Assembly (NCBI GenBank): GCA_029243385.1
Contig: JAQWSC010000004.1
Location: 62,001-126,000 of the forward strand
Source: Flavobacteriaceae bacterium
Lineage (GTDB): Bacteria; Bacteroidota; Bacteroidia; Flavobacteriales; Flavobacteriaceae
Direction: 5' to 3'
DNA: 64,000 nt
In this document: positions 37,648-46,656 of the stretch, piece by piece
Layout of the letters: the number at the start of each line of letters is the position of its first letter
Numbering within the stretch: position 1 is the first letter of the stretch
Translations under genes and position numbers: made by a program
The notes under the pieces: model-generated
The model's database searches: none
Told to the model about the DNA's origin: nothing
Seen by the model: the letters and a program-made list of their open reading frames with translations, nothing else

Positions 37648-38243
37648 TTACTTCTGCAACATTTGTGATGAGCAATTCACAGGTTGCGCTTTGCCCTAAA
37701 GATCGTTTGGCAGAATATGCTTTCATAGGAAGGTCAAACGTTGGGAAATCGTCTTTAATCAATATGCTTACACAGCGAAAAAGCCTTGCCAAGACCTCAG
37801 GCCGACCAGGAAAAACTCAGCTAATCAACCATTTTCTTATTAATAAAAAATGGTTTCTAGTGGATTTGCCCGGATACGGTTATGCGCGAGTTTCTAAAAA
37901 ATCAAAAAAAACATTTCAAAAGTTTATCACCTCTTATTTTGAAGAGCGAGAACAACTCGTAAACGCTTTCGTGTTGATTGATATTCGTCACGAACCCCAA
38001 AAAATTGATTTTGAATTTATGGAGTGGCTTGGAACACATCAAATCCCTTTTTCAATTGTTTTTACAAAGGCAGATAAATTGAAAGCTTCTGAAGTTGAAA
38101 CTCACGTTGCTAACTACCTAGCCAAAATGACTGAAGAAGCATGGGAAGAAGCTCCAAAGCACTTTGTCACATCTTCTTCAAAATATACAGGAAGGGATGA
38201 CTTGCTCCATTATATTGAACAAGTAAACGCCAGTCTCTCTTAG
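37641..38243 (+). CDS. engB: Ribosome biogenesis GTPase YihA/EngB (YsxC)
   Basis: 200 residues, starting with GTG at 37641 that lies in the end of repeat copy A; the protein start MKITSATFVMSN matches the family. GTPase motifs: G1 GRSNVGKSS (30-38), G2 within KTSGRPGKTQ, G3 DLPGYG, G4 TKAD, G5 TSSS. EngB assists late assembly of the large ribosomal subunit and is usually essential. Its stop codon overlaps the convergent gldC stop (TTAG at 38240-38243). Confidence 0.95.
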   Translation: MKITSATFVMSNSQVALCPKDRLAEYAFIGRSNVGKSSLINMLTQRKSLAKTSGRPGKTQLINHFLINKKWFLVDLPGYGYARVSKKSKKTFQKFITSYFEEREQLVNAFVLIDIRHEPQKIDFEFMEWLGTHQIPFSIVFTKADKLKASEVETHVANYLAKMTEEAWEEAPKHFVTSSSKYTGRDDLLHYIEQVNASLS

Positions 38244-38584
38244 CTTTTTCGAACTTTTTTGAGCTCCAGTTTTTCGGAAAAATAATCACAAAAATCTTGA
38301 AATGACCCTGCCATCTTATCATCGTTGGTAGCGCGATAATAACTCTCTTTCATCCCTGTTAAGACTTGATGAAAAAACACTTGCATCTGATCCACAGGCA
38401 TGTCTTTTACCCACAAATCCATCCGCAAAGTTTCTTGTTGATCGGCATCCCACATGGACAAAAACATAGCTTTAGAATCTTGCGATTCTACACCGCCATC
38501 GGGTGCAGACCATGTGATTTTTTCTGGAATTTGATTTTCGTCCAATCCAACTTGAATTTGTATTGTTGTTTCCTTTCGACTCAT
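38240..38584 (-). CDS. gldC: Gliding motility protein GldC
   Basis: 114 residues, soluble, with no signal peptide. The whole chain matches GldC: begins MSRKETTIQIQVGLDENQIPEK and carries ITWSAPDGGV and FQDFCDYFSEKL. GldC is a small accessory protein of the Flavobacterium gliding/T9SS machinery, encoded with gldB. Its start overlaps the gldB stop by four bases, so the two are coupled. The T9SS-tailed nuclease at 4963 shows the genome uses this secretion system. Confidence 0.92.
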   Translation of the reverse strand: MSRKETTIQIQVGLDENQIPEKITWSAPDGGVESQDSKAMFLSMWDADQQETLRMDLWVKDMPVDQMQVFFHQVLTGMKESYYRATNDDKMAGSFQDFCDYFSEKLELKKVRKS

Positions 38585-39582
38585 TTTCTTGATGGTTTGT
38601 ATTTTGATTTTTGAAACAATTCGTTGGCAGGCATAGCCAATAGTTCAGGCAAAGATACGTCATTATTTTGGGCAAAAGAACGAACAATCATCCATCCCAA
38701 CCATTGCCCCACTCTACCCGGTGACTCCTGATCGATATCTAGATAAAATTTGGTAAAAGGAGCCGGATCAATAAATCGATAAATTTGATTGGTATTGGAA
38801 GAAAACAATAGCTTTTGCTCTACGAAAAATCGCCATATATGAGCCTCATTTTCTTGAACCCACGACAATTGCTTTTGACTGTAACCAATTTTCAAATGAT
38901 TAATGGTTGAAGGCAAAAAAAGATCTTTTAGATACAGTTGTTTGCCTCTAAAAATCATTTGGGACAACAAGGTTCTGTCCTGCGGAGAGGATATGTAGCG
39001 TTTTGATAACACCGAAACCATATCAGGAATTATTTGTTCTTTGTTTAGATTTGCTGAGATATACTTGGGAATTCCACTGTACAAATGATTGTCTTTTCCA
39101 AGATACGTGTCAATAGAAACCAACAGTAACGAATCTGCATCGATTATCTTGTTGTGATAATCAACATCCGAAACAACCGTAATTATTTTTGGAATATTCG
39201 TTTCTGGAAAATAGTATTTTATATGTTGAAAAAGAGACTTGGCTTGTGCCTGAAGAGAATCAATTGAAAGAAAAACCTTGTTTATTTGATCAAACAATTC
39301 AAGTTGTAAAGAATCGACAAGTCGCTGCTCCCAAATTTCATCTGAGTATTGAGACGGAAAAAAATAAGGAAAATCTTTTTTTAAAGCTGGCAGTTCTTGT
39401 GGCGAAGATCTATAAAACTTTTGTTCAAAACGCACCCATTCGATAGCTACTGGAATTTCTGAAATTTCCTTTTTGGAGTCAGAAAATTGACACCCCATAA
39501 AAACAAATACAACAAAACAAACAAGAAGCAATCTATTTAGAACACTTTTTCTAACTATAAAATCTTTATTTTTGTGAAACAT
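38581..39582 (-). CDS. gldB: Gliding motility lipoprotein GldB
   Basis: 333 residues with a lipoprotein signal ending at Cys31 (FMGCQF). The mature chain has EWVRFEQKFY, FPYFFPSQYSDEIW and SIDTYLGKDNHLYSGIPKYI blocks typical of GldB; the C-terminal part includes GRVGQWLGWMIV. GldB is required for gliding and T9SS function in Flavobacterium and is probably anchored at a membrane. It is the first gene of gldB-gldC and divergent from nadE, an arrangement conserved in the family. Confidence 0.92.
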   Translation of the reverse strand: MFHKNKDFIVRKSVLNRLLLVCFVVFVFMGCQFSDSKKEISEIPVAIEWVRFEQKFYRSSPQELPALKKDFPYFFPSQYSDEIWEQRLVDSLQLELFDQINKVFLSIDSLQAQAKSLFQHIKYYFPETNIPKIITVVSDVDYHNKIIDADSLLLVSIDTYLGKDNHLYSGIPKYISANLNKEQIIPDMVSVLSKRYISSPQDRTLLSQMIFRGKQLYLKDLFLPSTINHLKIGYSQKQLSWVQENEAHIWRFFVEQKLLFSSNTNQIYRFIDPAPFTKFYLDIDQESPGRVGQWLGWMIVRSFAQNNDVSLPELLAMPANELFQKSKYKPSRK

Positions 39583-39675
39583 TAACTTATAGAGGTTTAG
39601 TAAAAAACAATCACGTTACAGTAAAGTGTAAAATTACGCTTTTTTTACGCATACTCTAGTTATGAGATTAACACT

Positions 39676-39836
39676 ATGAAACAAACATTAACAAACATTA
39701 ACAAATTTTAAAAATACATTCCCAAAAGAGAATGGTTAAAATTTTTAATGAGAGAACGCGTACAGCGATTGATTGTACACGTTCTCAATTTTATAATTAT
39801 CATAAAATTAATTACTAAAATTTAAACGTGTGAAAA
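39676..39836 (+). repeat. Start-codon-associated repeat element, copy B (upstream of nadE)
   Basis: A second copy, about 160 bp. It differs from copy A by an internal tandem duplication of ACATTAACAA near its left end, and has the same AT-rich stem and hairpin (39730-39787). The hairpin stem reads GTACAG/TTGTAC here where copy C has GCACAG/TTGCGC, a paired change that keeps base pairing. It begins ATGAAACAAACATT (an 11-codon frame) and ends TTTAAACGTGTGAAAA, whose GTG is the nadE start codon. It lies 93 bp from the divergent gldB start; that 93-bp stretch has no clear consensus promoter. Confidence 0.85.
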
Positions 39837-40618
39837 ATAAAGAAACAATTGATTTTATTGTAAGTTGGCTTCTTGATTACGCCAAAGAATCGGGGGTAAA
39901 TGGATTTGTAGTCGGGGTTTCAGGAGGTATTGACTCTGCTTTGACATCAACTCTATGCGCCAAAACTGGGTTGCCCACTATGTGTTTGGAGATGCCAATT
40001 CATCAAGAAAAAAAGCAACAAAATCGTTCCTTACTTCATCTAGAATGGTTGAAAAAAAACTTTGGAAACGTACAAACCCAAAGCGTTGAACTTACTCAAG
40101 TTTTTGATGCATTTCAACAAACAGTTGGAAGCGACGGCTCACAAGAAAACCGATTGCTTTCATTAGCAAACGCAAGGGCGAGGATTCGTATGACTACTTT
40201 ATATTATTATGCAGGAGTACACGGTTATTTGGTAGCAGGAACTGGAAACAAAGTAGAAGATTTTGGAGTCGGATTTTATACAAAATATGGAGATGGAGGT
40301 GTTGATATTAGCCCTATTGCAGACCTTATGAAGTCAGAAGTGCAATCTCTAGCAAAAACACTGGGCGTTGACATGTCGATTGTTACAGCAGCTCCAACAG
40401 ATGGGCTTTGGGGAGATGACAGAACCGACGAAGACCAGCTTGGAGCTTCCTATCCCGAATTGGAATGGGCTATGAATCAACGCGATCTTGGAAAGCAGGT
40501 TTCTGATTTCGAAGGAAGACAAAAAACAGTCTTTGAGATTTTAGAACAACTCAATAAAAAAAATCTACACAAAATGATTCCCATCCCTGTTTGTGAAATT
40601 CCAAACAGTTTACGGTAA
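39830..40618 (+). CDS. nadE: NAD+ synthase (ammonia-dependent)
   Basis: 262 residues with GTG start at 39830, supplied by the right end of repeat copy B. The ATP pyrophosphatase P-loop SGGIDSA is at 31-37; GTGNKVEDFGVGFYTKYGDGGVDI forms the substrate and second ATP region, and PTDGLWGDDRTDEDQLG lies near the C-terminus. There is no nitrilase domain, so ammonia is the nitrogen donor. It amidates deamido-NAD in the last step of NAD synthesis. Confidence 0.95.
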   Translation: MKNKETIDFIVSWLLDYAKESGVNGFVVGVSGGIDSALTSTLCAKTGLPTMCLEMPIHQEKKQQNRSLLHLEWLKKNFGNVQTQSVELTQVFDAFQQTVGSDGSQENRLLSLANARARIRMTTLYYYAGVHGYLVAGTGNKVEDFGVGFYTKYGDGGVDISPIADLMKSEVQSLAKTLGVDMSIVTAAPTDGLWGDDRTDEDQLGASYPELEWAMNQRDLGKQVSDFEGRQKTVFEILEQLNKKNLHKMIPIPVCEIPNSLR

Positions 40619-40716
40619 ATATTTTGTAGGAAAATATTGCAAACCATGTAATTTTTTGCTAGGTTTACTCAACTTTAAATTCATTTAAGTTAACTTTTTA
40701 ACCTATTACACTCCCA

Positions 40717-41352
40717 ATGATTGAAGTATTAATTGCCGATCCACATCCAATAATCCATAAAGGGATTCAATCGGTTTTTAAAGACTCTTCAGAGGTATCC
40801 ATCACTGGGAATGCTTTTTCAACAGAAGAACTTCACTCTTTTTTGGAAGCAACTCCCATAGATGTTCTTGTTATAGAGCTCGACATTCCCTCTTCCGATG
40901 GAATAAGTGCGATTCAAAGAATTAAAAAAGATCATCCAAACATTCGAGTTGTTGTTTTTAGCAATCAACCCGAAGAAGTTTTTGCTATTAGTTCTTTAAA
41001 AGCCGGGGCGTCGGGGTACTTGCCTAAGAATGCACCTACACAAAGTCTCGTTGACGCTGTGCTTAAAGTGTATTCTGGAGGTGTATTTATTACCAATGAA
41101 TTGGCGCAAACCATTGCCTTTGACGAATCAACTGGAAGCCCCAGAAGGATGTTCAGCAAACTTTCTATGAGAGAGGTCGAAGTTCTCAAGCTTTTATATG
41201 CTGGAAAGCGTAACAAAGATATTGCCTTTGAGCTAAACATCAACAACAAAACCGTTAGCACTTATCGAACGCGAATTATGAAAAAACTCAATGTCAAAAC
41301 TGTCATTGAATTGATTCGAAAAGCGCAAGATTTAAAAATTGATTCGTTTTAA
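40717..41352 (+). CDS. LuxR/NarL-type response regulator with an atypical receiver domain
   Basis: 211 residues: receiver domain about 1-120 and LuxR-type HTH about 145-208 (LSMREVEVLKLLYAGKRNKDIAFELNINNKTVSTYRTRIMKKL). The phosphoacceptor Asp expected in DVLVIELD is Glu54, and the second acidic-pocket residue is Pro9 (ADPHP instead of DDHP), while the conserved Lys (GYLPKNA) is kept. It therefore probably works without phosphorylation, perhaps in a constitutively active-like form. No histidine kinase is adjacent. The stop is shared with the convergent dnaG stop (TTAA at 41349-41352). Confidence 0.88.
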   Translation: MIEVLIADPHPIIHKGIQSVFKDSSEVSITGNAFSTEELHSFLEATPIDVLVIELDIPSSDGISAIQRIKKDHPNIRVVVFSNQPEEVFAISSLKAGASGYLPKNAPTQSLVDAVLKVYSGGVFITNELAQTIAFDESTGSPRRMFSKLSMREVEVLKLLYAGKRNKDIAFELNINNKTVSTYRTRIMKKLNVKTVIELIRKAQDLKIDSF

Positions 41353-43310
41353 ACGACTCGATTGAGCTTATTGGATAGCAATTTCTTTAGTTGGTGGTAA
41401 TTGATAATTTCTTCCAAAACGTCTTGATGGGTTTGTTGTTTTTTCTCAGCTGTTTTTTGCTGTAACTCTCTAACTTTTTCATCAATTAAAAAGCACCGAA
41501 GGTTTAACACCGTTTCCATAACCAATTGATTGATTACTTTGTCTTTTTTCTTTACAAAAATATTTTTGCTCTCCCAATCGTGTAACTGATACAGTTCTTC
41601 TTTCATCAATATGCGAGTTACATGATCGGACAGCTCTGGGGACAATTTGTTTATAAAAACTTCTATACTCAAAGCTCCATTCTTTTGAAGCTCCTCTAAT
41701 ATTTGATGATAAAGCATTCGGAAAGAATCATTGGTCAAAGCAATTTCATCTTGCTGTAGATCCAAAAATAATTTTTCATACACAGTGGATTTGATAATAA
41801 CAGGCTCTAAAACCAATTCTCCTTGGTCGTTTTCTTTTAGCACCAATTCCTCAAAATCTTCTTGTTCTGAGCCATACAATAGGAGTATTTCTATAATCTT
41901 TTGTTCAAGTTCGTATTGGATGTCAACTTTTGAGACAGATTCAGCATCCGCTTTTACAACTTGAAACGACTGCTGTTGTTGTTGTTGTTTTTTATACGCA
42001 TCTTGGACTTCCTTTTTTCCAATTTGTGCTAGCGTATTGAATAGCACTTCCTCAGAAATATCCATAATTTGGGCACATGTTTTCACATATACTTCTTTTT
42101 TGATACGGTCCGGAATTTTTGAAATGCTCTTAACTATTTCTCGGATTGTTTCCGCTTTTTTGATGGGATCATTGCCTGACTGTTCTGCTAATAAAGAAGC
42201 TTTGAATTGGATAAAATCTTTTGCGTTTTCTTGAAGAAAAAGTACCAAGGTTTCAAAAGGGGTATTTTTAGCAAAACTATCCGGATCCTCACCTTCTGGA
42301 AACGAACACACACGCACATTCATACCAGCCTCTAAAATCAAATCAATTCCTCGTAGAGAAGCTCGAAGACCCGCTGCATCGCCATCAAACAAGACCGTGA
42401 TATTGTTGGTTAAACGGCGAATCAAACGAATTTGATCAGTTGTTAAAGCGGTTCCCGAAGAAGCGACTACATTTTTAACACCCCTTTGATGCATTTGAAT
42501 GACATCTGTATAGCCTTCTACAAGATAACACACATCTTCTTTGGCAATGGCTTGTTTTGCATGATAAATTCCATACAACACCTTGCTTTTGTGGTAAATT
42601 TCACTGTCGGGTGAATTCAAGTATTTGGCTGCTTTTTTGTCGTTGGTTAGAATACGACCTCCAAACCCTAAAACACGACCGGACATACTTTGAATAGGAA
42701 ATAGAACACGCCCTTTGAATCGATCAAATTGCTTGGTGTCCTTGACGATAGTTAGGCCTGTTTTTGCAAGATAATCCAACTGATATCCTTCTTCAATAGC
42801 TTTGTCGGTAAAGGCGGTCCACTCATCCAATGAATATCCCAATCCAAAGGTTTTGATAGTTTCCTCTGTAAATCCACGTTCTAAAAAGTAACTTTTTCCA
42901 ATGGCTTTTCCCTTCGGATGATTCCATAGAATGTCTTGAAAATAGGTACGTGCATATTCTGAAACCAAATACATACTCTCACGCTCATTGGCCTGTTCTT
43001 TTTGTTCGTCAGACTGAACCGTTTCCTCAATTTCAATATTGTATTTTCTTGCCAAATATTTGATGGCTTCTGGGTAAGAAAAATGCTCGTGCTCCATTAA
43101 AAATGCAACTACATTCCCTCCTTTACCACTACTAAAATCTTTCCAAATCTGCTTTGCAGGTGAGACCATAAAACTGGGCGTGCGCTCATCACTAAAGGGA
43201 CTGAGACCTTTAAAGTTGGACCCCGATTTTTTGAGCTGTACAAAATCCCCGATTACTTCCTCTAATCGAGCGGTTTCAAAAACACTATCTATGGTTGATT
43301 TTGCTATCAA
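41349..43310 (-). CDS. dnaG: DNA primase DnaG, lacking canonical zinc ligands
   Basis: 653 residues starting at TTG 43310, the position where family members begin (IAKSTIDSVFETARLEEVIGDF). No in-frame ATG precedes it. The N-terminal zinc-ribbon fold is kept in outline (SPFSDERTPSF, then KDFSSGKGGNVVAF), but the four Cys/His ligand positions are Ser37, Ser40, Asp58 and Ser61. The TOPRIM core follows with LVEGYTDVI and VLFDGDAAGLRAS. The C-terminal part contains a glutamine run (KKQQQQQQ) and a DnaB-interaction-like region. It makes replication primers. Confidence 0.94.
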   Translation of the reverse strand: MIAKSTIDSVFETARLEEVIGDFVQLKKSGSNFKGLSPFSDERTPSFMVSPAKQIWKDFSSGKGGNVVAFLMEHEHFSYPEAIKYLARKYNIEIEETVQSDEQKEQANERESMYLVSEYARTYFQDILWNHPKGKAIGKSYFLERGFTEETIKTFGLGYSLDEWTAFTDKAIEEGYQLDYLAKTGLTIVKDTKQFDRFKGRVLFPIQSMSGRVLGFGGRILTNDKKAAKYLNSPDSEIYHKSKVLYGIYHAKQAIAKEDVCYLVEGYTDVIQMHQRGVKNVVASSGTALTTDQIRLIRRLTNNITVLFDGDAAGLRASLRGIDLILEAGMNVRVCSFPEGEDPDSFAKNTPFETLVLFLQENAKDFIQFKASLLAEQSGNDPIKKAETIREIVKSISKIPDRIKKEVYVKTCAQIMDISEEVLFNTLAQIGKKEVQDAYKKQQQQQQSFQVVKADAESVSKVDIQYELEQKIIEILLLYGSEQEDFEELVLKENDQGELVLEPVIIKSTVYEKLFLDLQQDEIALTNDSFRMLYHQILEELQKNGALSIEVFINKLSPELSDHVTRILMKEELYQLHDWESKNIFVKKKDKVINQLVMETVLNLRCFLIDEKVRELQQKTAEKKQQTHQDVLEEIINYHQLKKLLSNKLNRVV

Positions 43311-43364
43311 TGGTGTAAAATATTGCTCTAAAATAATGGATTTAAACTACATTTAGAAGTTCTT

Positions 43365-44342
43365 TTACTTCTTTCGTTCGATTACATAATTAACGAGTGT
43401 CTCTAAAGCGTCTCTGTAATCGCTTTTTGGGTATTTCATAAGAAGATCGAGGGCTTGCTCTTGAAAATCTTTCATTTTTGAAACAGCGTATTCCAATCCA
43501 CCCTTGTTTTTTACAAATTCAATGACTTTTGAAACCACTTTTTTATTTTTATTGTGATTTCGAACGGCATTTAATACCCATTTCCGCTCTGATTCCGTGC
43601 AATTATTGATTGCATAAATTAGGGGAAGTGTTAGCTTTTTTTCTTTAATATCTATCCCTGTGGGTTTGCCAATTTCTTTAGATCCATAGTCAAACAAGTC
43701 GTCTTTGATTTGAAAAGCCATACCTATCAATTCTCCAAAATTTCGCATTTCCTCAACTTCTTTTTCGGAAGCATTCACAGAACATGCACCCAAGGCACAA
43801 CAAGAGGCCACTAAAGAAGCTGTTTTTTGACGAATAATGTCGTAATAAATTTCCTCGGTTATGTTAAGTCTTCGAGCTTTTTCTATTTGCAACAATTCAC
43901 CTTCACTCATTTCACGAACGGCAACGGAAATAATTTTAAGCAAATCAAAGTCTCCAGAATCAATACACAACAACAACCCTTTTGACAGTAAAAAATCTCC
44001 AACTAAAACGGCAATTTTATTTTTCCAAAGCGCATTGATGGAGAAAAATCCACGTCGCTGATAACTTTCATCGACAACATCGTCGTGAACCAAGGTCGCC
44101 GTGTGAATCAACTCAATTACAGATGCAGCTCGATACGATCGTTCGTTAACAACTCCCTTTCCAGCCATTTTTGCTACCAAAAAAACAAACATGGGGCGCA
44201 TTTGCTTCCCTTTTCGATTGACTATATAGTGGGTGATTCGATTAAGAAGGGCAACTTTAGAGGACATTGAATTGGAAAACTTTTTTTCAAAAAGTTCCAT
44301 TTCTTCATAAATAGGCTGCTTAATTTGTTCAACTATCTTCAT
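43365..44342 (-). CDS. Long-chain polyprenyl diphosphate synthase
   Basis: 325 residues, an all-helical trans-prenyltransferase. The first Asp-rich motif is in TATLVHDDVVDES and the second in MAFQIKDDLFDYGSKEIGKPTG; RKGKQMRPMFVFL holds the diphosphate-binding Arg residues. No bulky residue pattern of short-chain farnesyl synthases is obvious, so it likely makes the C35-C40 side chain of menaquinone. It lies 22 bp past a divergence-free gap from dnaG on the same strand. Confidence 0.88.
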   Translation of the reverse strand: MKIVEQIKQPIYEEMELFEKKFSNSMSSKVALLNRITHYIVNRKGKQMRPMFVFLVAKMAGKGVVNERSYRAASVIELIHTATLVHDDVVDESYQRRGFFSINALWKNKIAVLVGDFLLSKGLLLCIDSGDFDLLKIISVAVREMSEGELLQIEKARRLNITEEIYYDIIRQKTASLVASCCALGACSVNASEKEVEEMRNFGELIGMAFQIKDDLFDYGSKEIGKPTGIDIKEKKLTLPLIYAINNCTESERKWVLNAVRNHNKNKKVVSKVIEFVKNKGGLEYAVSKMKDFQEQALDLLMKYPKSDYRDALETLVNYVIERKK

Positions 44343-44391
44343 AGCACATCAAATATACAACAACGATTTCAATTGATGCATAGATTGGTTG

Positions 44392-45444
44392 TTAGGCGGT
44401 CGGTGCTTTTTTATTGGCCAATTGACCGCAAGCTGCATCAATATCTTTTCCTCGAGATCGCCTTACAGTTACGGGAATACGATTGCGTTCCAACGTATTT
44501 ATGTATCTGTTTAAAGCGGCCGTGTCTGCTTGTAAAAAATGGGGGTTGTCTGTTGGATTGTATTCTATCAAATTAACCTTTGAGGGCGTTGTTTTGCAAA
44601 AATCTACAAGAGCGTTTACATCTTCTTGTTGGTCGTTAATACCTTTCCAAACCACATATTCGTAGGTTACTCGAGATCCTGTTTTTTCGTACCAATAGGC
44701 AATCGCCTCTTTCAATTCTTCAAGAGGAAATTTACGGGTAAAAGGCATGATTTTATTTCGAACCTCTTCAATTGCAGAATGAAGCGAAACAGCCAAATTA
44801 CATCGAACTTGATCATCGGCCATTTTTTTTATCATTTTAGAGACTCCTGATGTTGAGATCGTAATTCGTTTGGGTGACATTCCTATAGTTTCTGGGTCTG
44901 TGATTTTGTCAACAGCCTTCATTACATTGTTATAATTCATAAGAGGCTCTCCCATACCCATAAACACAATATTGGATAGCGGACGATCGAAATAAAGAAG
45001 ACTTTGTTGATTGATCGTAGTTACTTGGTCAACGATTTCGTCTGGATTAAGATTTCGCATTCTTTTAAGGCTGGCTGTCGCGCAAAACTCACAGTCTAGG
45101 CTACAACCTACTTGACTTGAAACACAGGCTGTAGTTCGTTGCTTAACTGGAATCAATACCGATTCAACAATCAAATTATCGTGAAGGCGAATCGCATTTT
45201 TGATCGTACCATCCTTACTCCGTTGAAGCGATGAAACCTCAACGTGATTGATAACAAAATGCTTTCTGAGTAGAGCTCTTTGGTCTTTTGACAAATTGGT
45301 CATGTCGTCAAAATCATAGCACGCTTTGTTCCACAACCACTCGTAAACTTGGCTTCCTCGAAAGGGAGCTTCATTGTGGGTAGCAAAGAAGTCTTTTAGC
45401 TCTTCTTTGGTCAAGGCGCGAATGTCTTTTTGAGCTGTACTCAT
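44392..45444 (-). CDS. rlmN: Dual-specificity 23S rRNA/tRNA adenine-C2 methyltransferase RlmN
   Basis: 350 residues. The radical SAM CxxxCxxC motif is at Cys114, Cys118 and Cys121 (GCSLDCEFC), the GMGEPLMNY motif follows, and the C-terminal Cys339 (DAACGQL) is the methylated catalytic cysteine. It methylates A2503 of 23S rRNA and A37 of some tRNAs. It starts just after the queA terminator; the next gene downstream on the strand is the polyprenyl synthase 49 bp away. Confidence 0.96.
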   Translation of the reverse strand: MSTAQKDIRALTKEELKDFFATHNEAPFRGSQVYEWLWNKACYDFDDMTNLSKDQRALLRKHFVINHVEVSSLQRSKDGTIKNAIRLHDNLIVESVLIPVKQRTTACVSSQVGCSLDCEFCATASLKRMRNLNPDEIVDQVTTINQQSLLYFDRPLSNIVFMGMGEPLMNYNNVMKAVDKITDPETIGMSPKRITISTSGVSKMIKKMADDQVRCNLAVSLHSAIEEVRNKIMPFTRKFPLEELKEAIAYWYEKTGSRVTYEYVVWKGINDQQEDVNALVDFCKTTPSKVNLIEYNPTDNPHFLQADTAALNRYINTLERNRIPVTVRRSRGKDIDAACGQLANKKAPTA

Positions 45445-45450
45445 AGATAT

Positions 45451-45476
45451 AAAAAAGCCCTTAAAAAAAGGGCTTT
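45451..45476 (-). terminator. Intrinsic terminator after queA
   Basis: A perfect 9-bp stem AAAGCCCTT/AAGGGCTTT with a 5-nt loop, followed on the minus strand by a run of T (45454 downward). It lies 6 bp past the queA stop and just upstream of rlmN. Confidence 0.85.
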
Positions 45477-45482
45477 GTTGGT

Positions 45483-46532
45483 TTAAATAATCAACATCGC
45501 ATCACCGTACGAGTAAAATTTATATTTTTCTTTGATAGCTTCCTTATAGGCTTTTTTGATAAAGTCATGATCCGCAAAAGCAGAAACCATCATCAATAGA
45601 GTTGATTTGGGTGTGTGAAAGTTGGTTATCATCGCGTCCGCAATACTAAAATCGTGCGGAGGAAAAATAAACTTATGAGTCCATCCTTCATAAGTATTTA
45701 GTGTATTGCTTGAAGAAACAGAGCTTTCCAATCCACGCATAACGGTAGTTCCTACAGCGCAAATTTTCTTTTTATTTTGTTTTGCTTGATTGATTGTGTC
45801 AACTGCTGATTGATCAATAATCAATTCTTCTGAATCCATTTTATGTTTTGACAAGTCTTCAACCTCAACTGGATTGAAGGTTCCCAATCCAACATGAAGG
45901 GTAATTTCGGCCATGTCAATGCCTTTAATTTCAAGTCGTTTCAACAAATGTTTTGAAAAATGCATCCCTGCCGTTGGGGCTGCAACAGCGCCTTCATGCT
46001 TGGCATAAATGGTTTGATATCGCTCGCGATCAAATTCTTCTTCGGCTCGCTTAATGTACTTAGGAAGTGGTGTTTGCCCCAATTCTGATAGCTTTTGACG
46101 GAAGTCGTCATACGTACCATCGTACAAAAATCGTAGTGTTCTTCCTCGTGAAGTGGTATTGTCAATCACCTCAGCCACTAAACTTTCGTCCTCTCCAAAG
46201 TATAATTTGTTTCCTATTCTTATTTTTCTTGCAGGATCAACCAAAACATCCCAAAGTCTTTGCTCCTCGTTGAGTTCTCTTAATAAAAACACTTCGATAC
46301 GCGCTCCTGTTTTTTCTTTGTTTCCTATCAAACGTGCAGGAAAAACTTTGGTGTTATTAAGCACCATAACATCTCCTTCATCAAAATAATCGATAATATC
46401 TTTAAAATGTTTATGCTCAATAGTTTGATCTTTACGGTTCAACACCATCAATCGTGAACCGTCCCTTAGGTCAGAGGGATATTCTGCTAATAAATTTTCG
46501 GGGAGATCGAAATTGAAATGAGATAACTTCAT
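45483..46532 (-). CDS. queA: tRNA preQ1 ribosyltransferase-isomerase QueA
   Basis: 349 residues. Signature blocks: [23 protein letters not shown] near the start, [21 protein letters not shown] and [10 protein letters not shown], and the C-terminal [15 protein letters not shown]. It transfers the ribosyl group from S-adenosylmethionine to preQ1 at tRNA position 34, giving epoxyqueuosine. It is preceded by a good promoter and followed by its own terminator, so it is probably transcribed alone. Confidence 0.97.
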   Translation of the reverse strand: MKLSHFNFDLPENLLAEYPSDLRDGSRLMVLNRKDQTIEHKHFKDIIDYFDEGDVMVLNNTKVFPARLIGNKEKTGARIEVFLLRELNEEQRLWDVLVDPARKIRIGNKLYFGEDESLVAEVIDNTTSRGRTLRFLYDGTYDDFRQKLSELGQTPLPKYIKRAEEEFDRERYQTIYAKHEGAVAAPTAGMHFSKHLLKRLEIKGIDMAEITLHVGLGTFNPVEVEDLSKHKMDSEELIIDQSAVDTINQAKQNKKKICAVGTTVMRGLESSVSSSNTLNTYEGWTHKFIFPPHDFSIADAMITNFHTPKSTLLMMVSAFADHDFIKKAYKEAIKEKYKFYSYGDAMLII

Positions 46533-46606
46533 CTAAGTGACTTCTTTTTAATTATTAATTATTGGAATGCGCCCAACTGGATTGTAAACATTCCTTTTAA
46601 GGTTTG

Positions 46607-46638
46607 CAAATATACTATTGTGAAAGGGGCGTTGTCAA
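46607..46638 (-). promoter_or_regulatory. Bacteroidota-type promoter for queA
   Basis: Minus strand TTG (46638-46636), 21-bp spacer, TATATTTG (46614-46607), an exact TAnnTTTG. The start codon is 75 bp downstream. It lies in the 124-bp gap after aroA. Confidence 0.65.
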
Positions 46639-46656
46639 GTAAAAGCGGGATTTATT

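Noticed and set aside
41966-41990. GTTGTTGTTGTT microsatellite-like run
   Set aside because: It encodes the glutamine run in the DnaG C-terminal linker and is ordinary low-complexity coding sequence.
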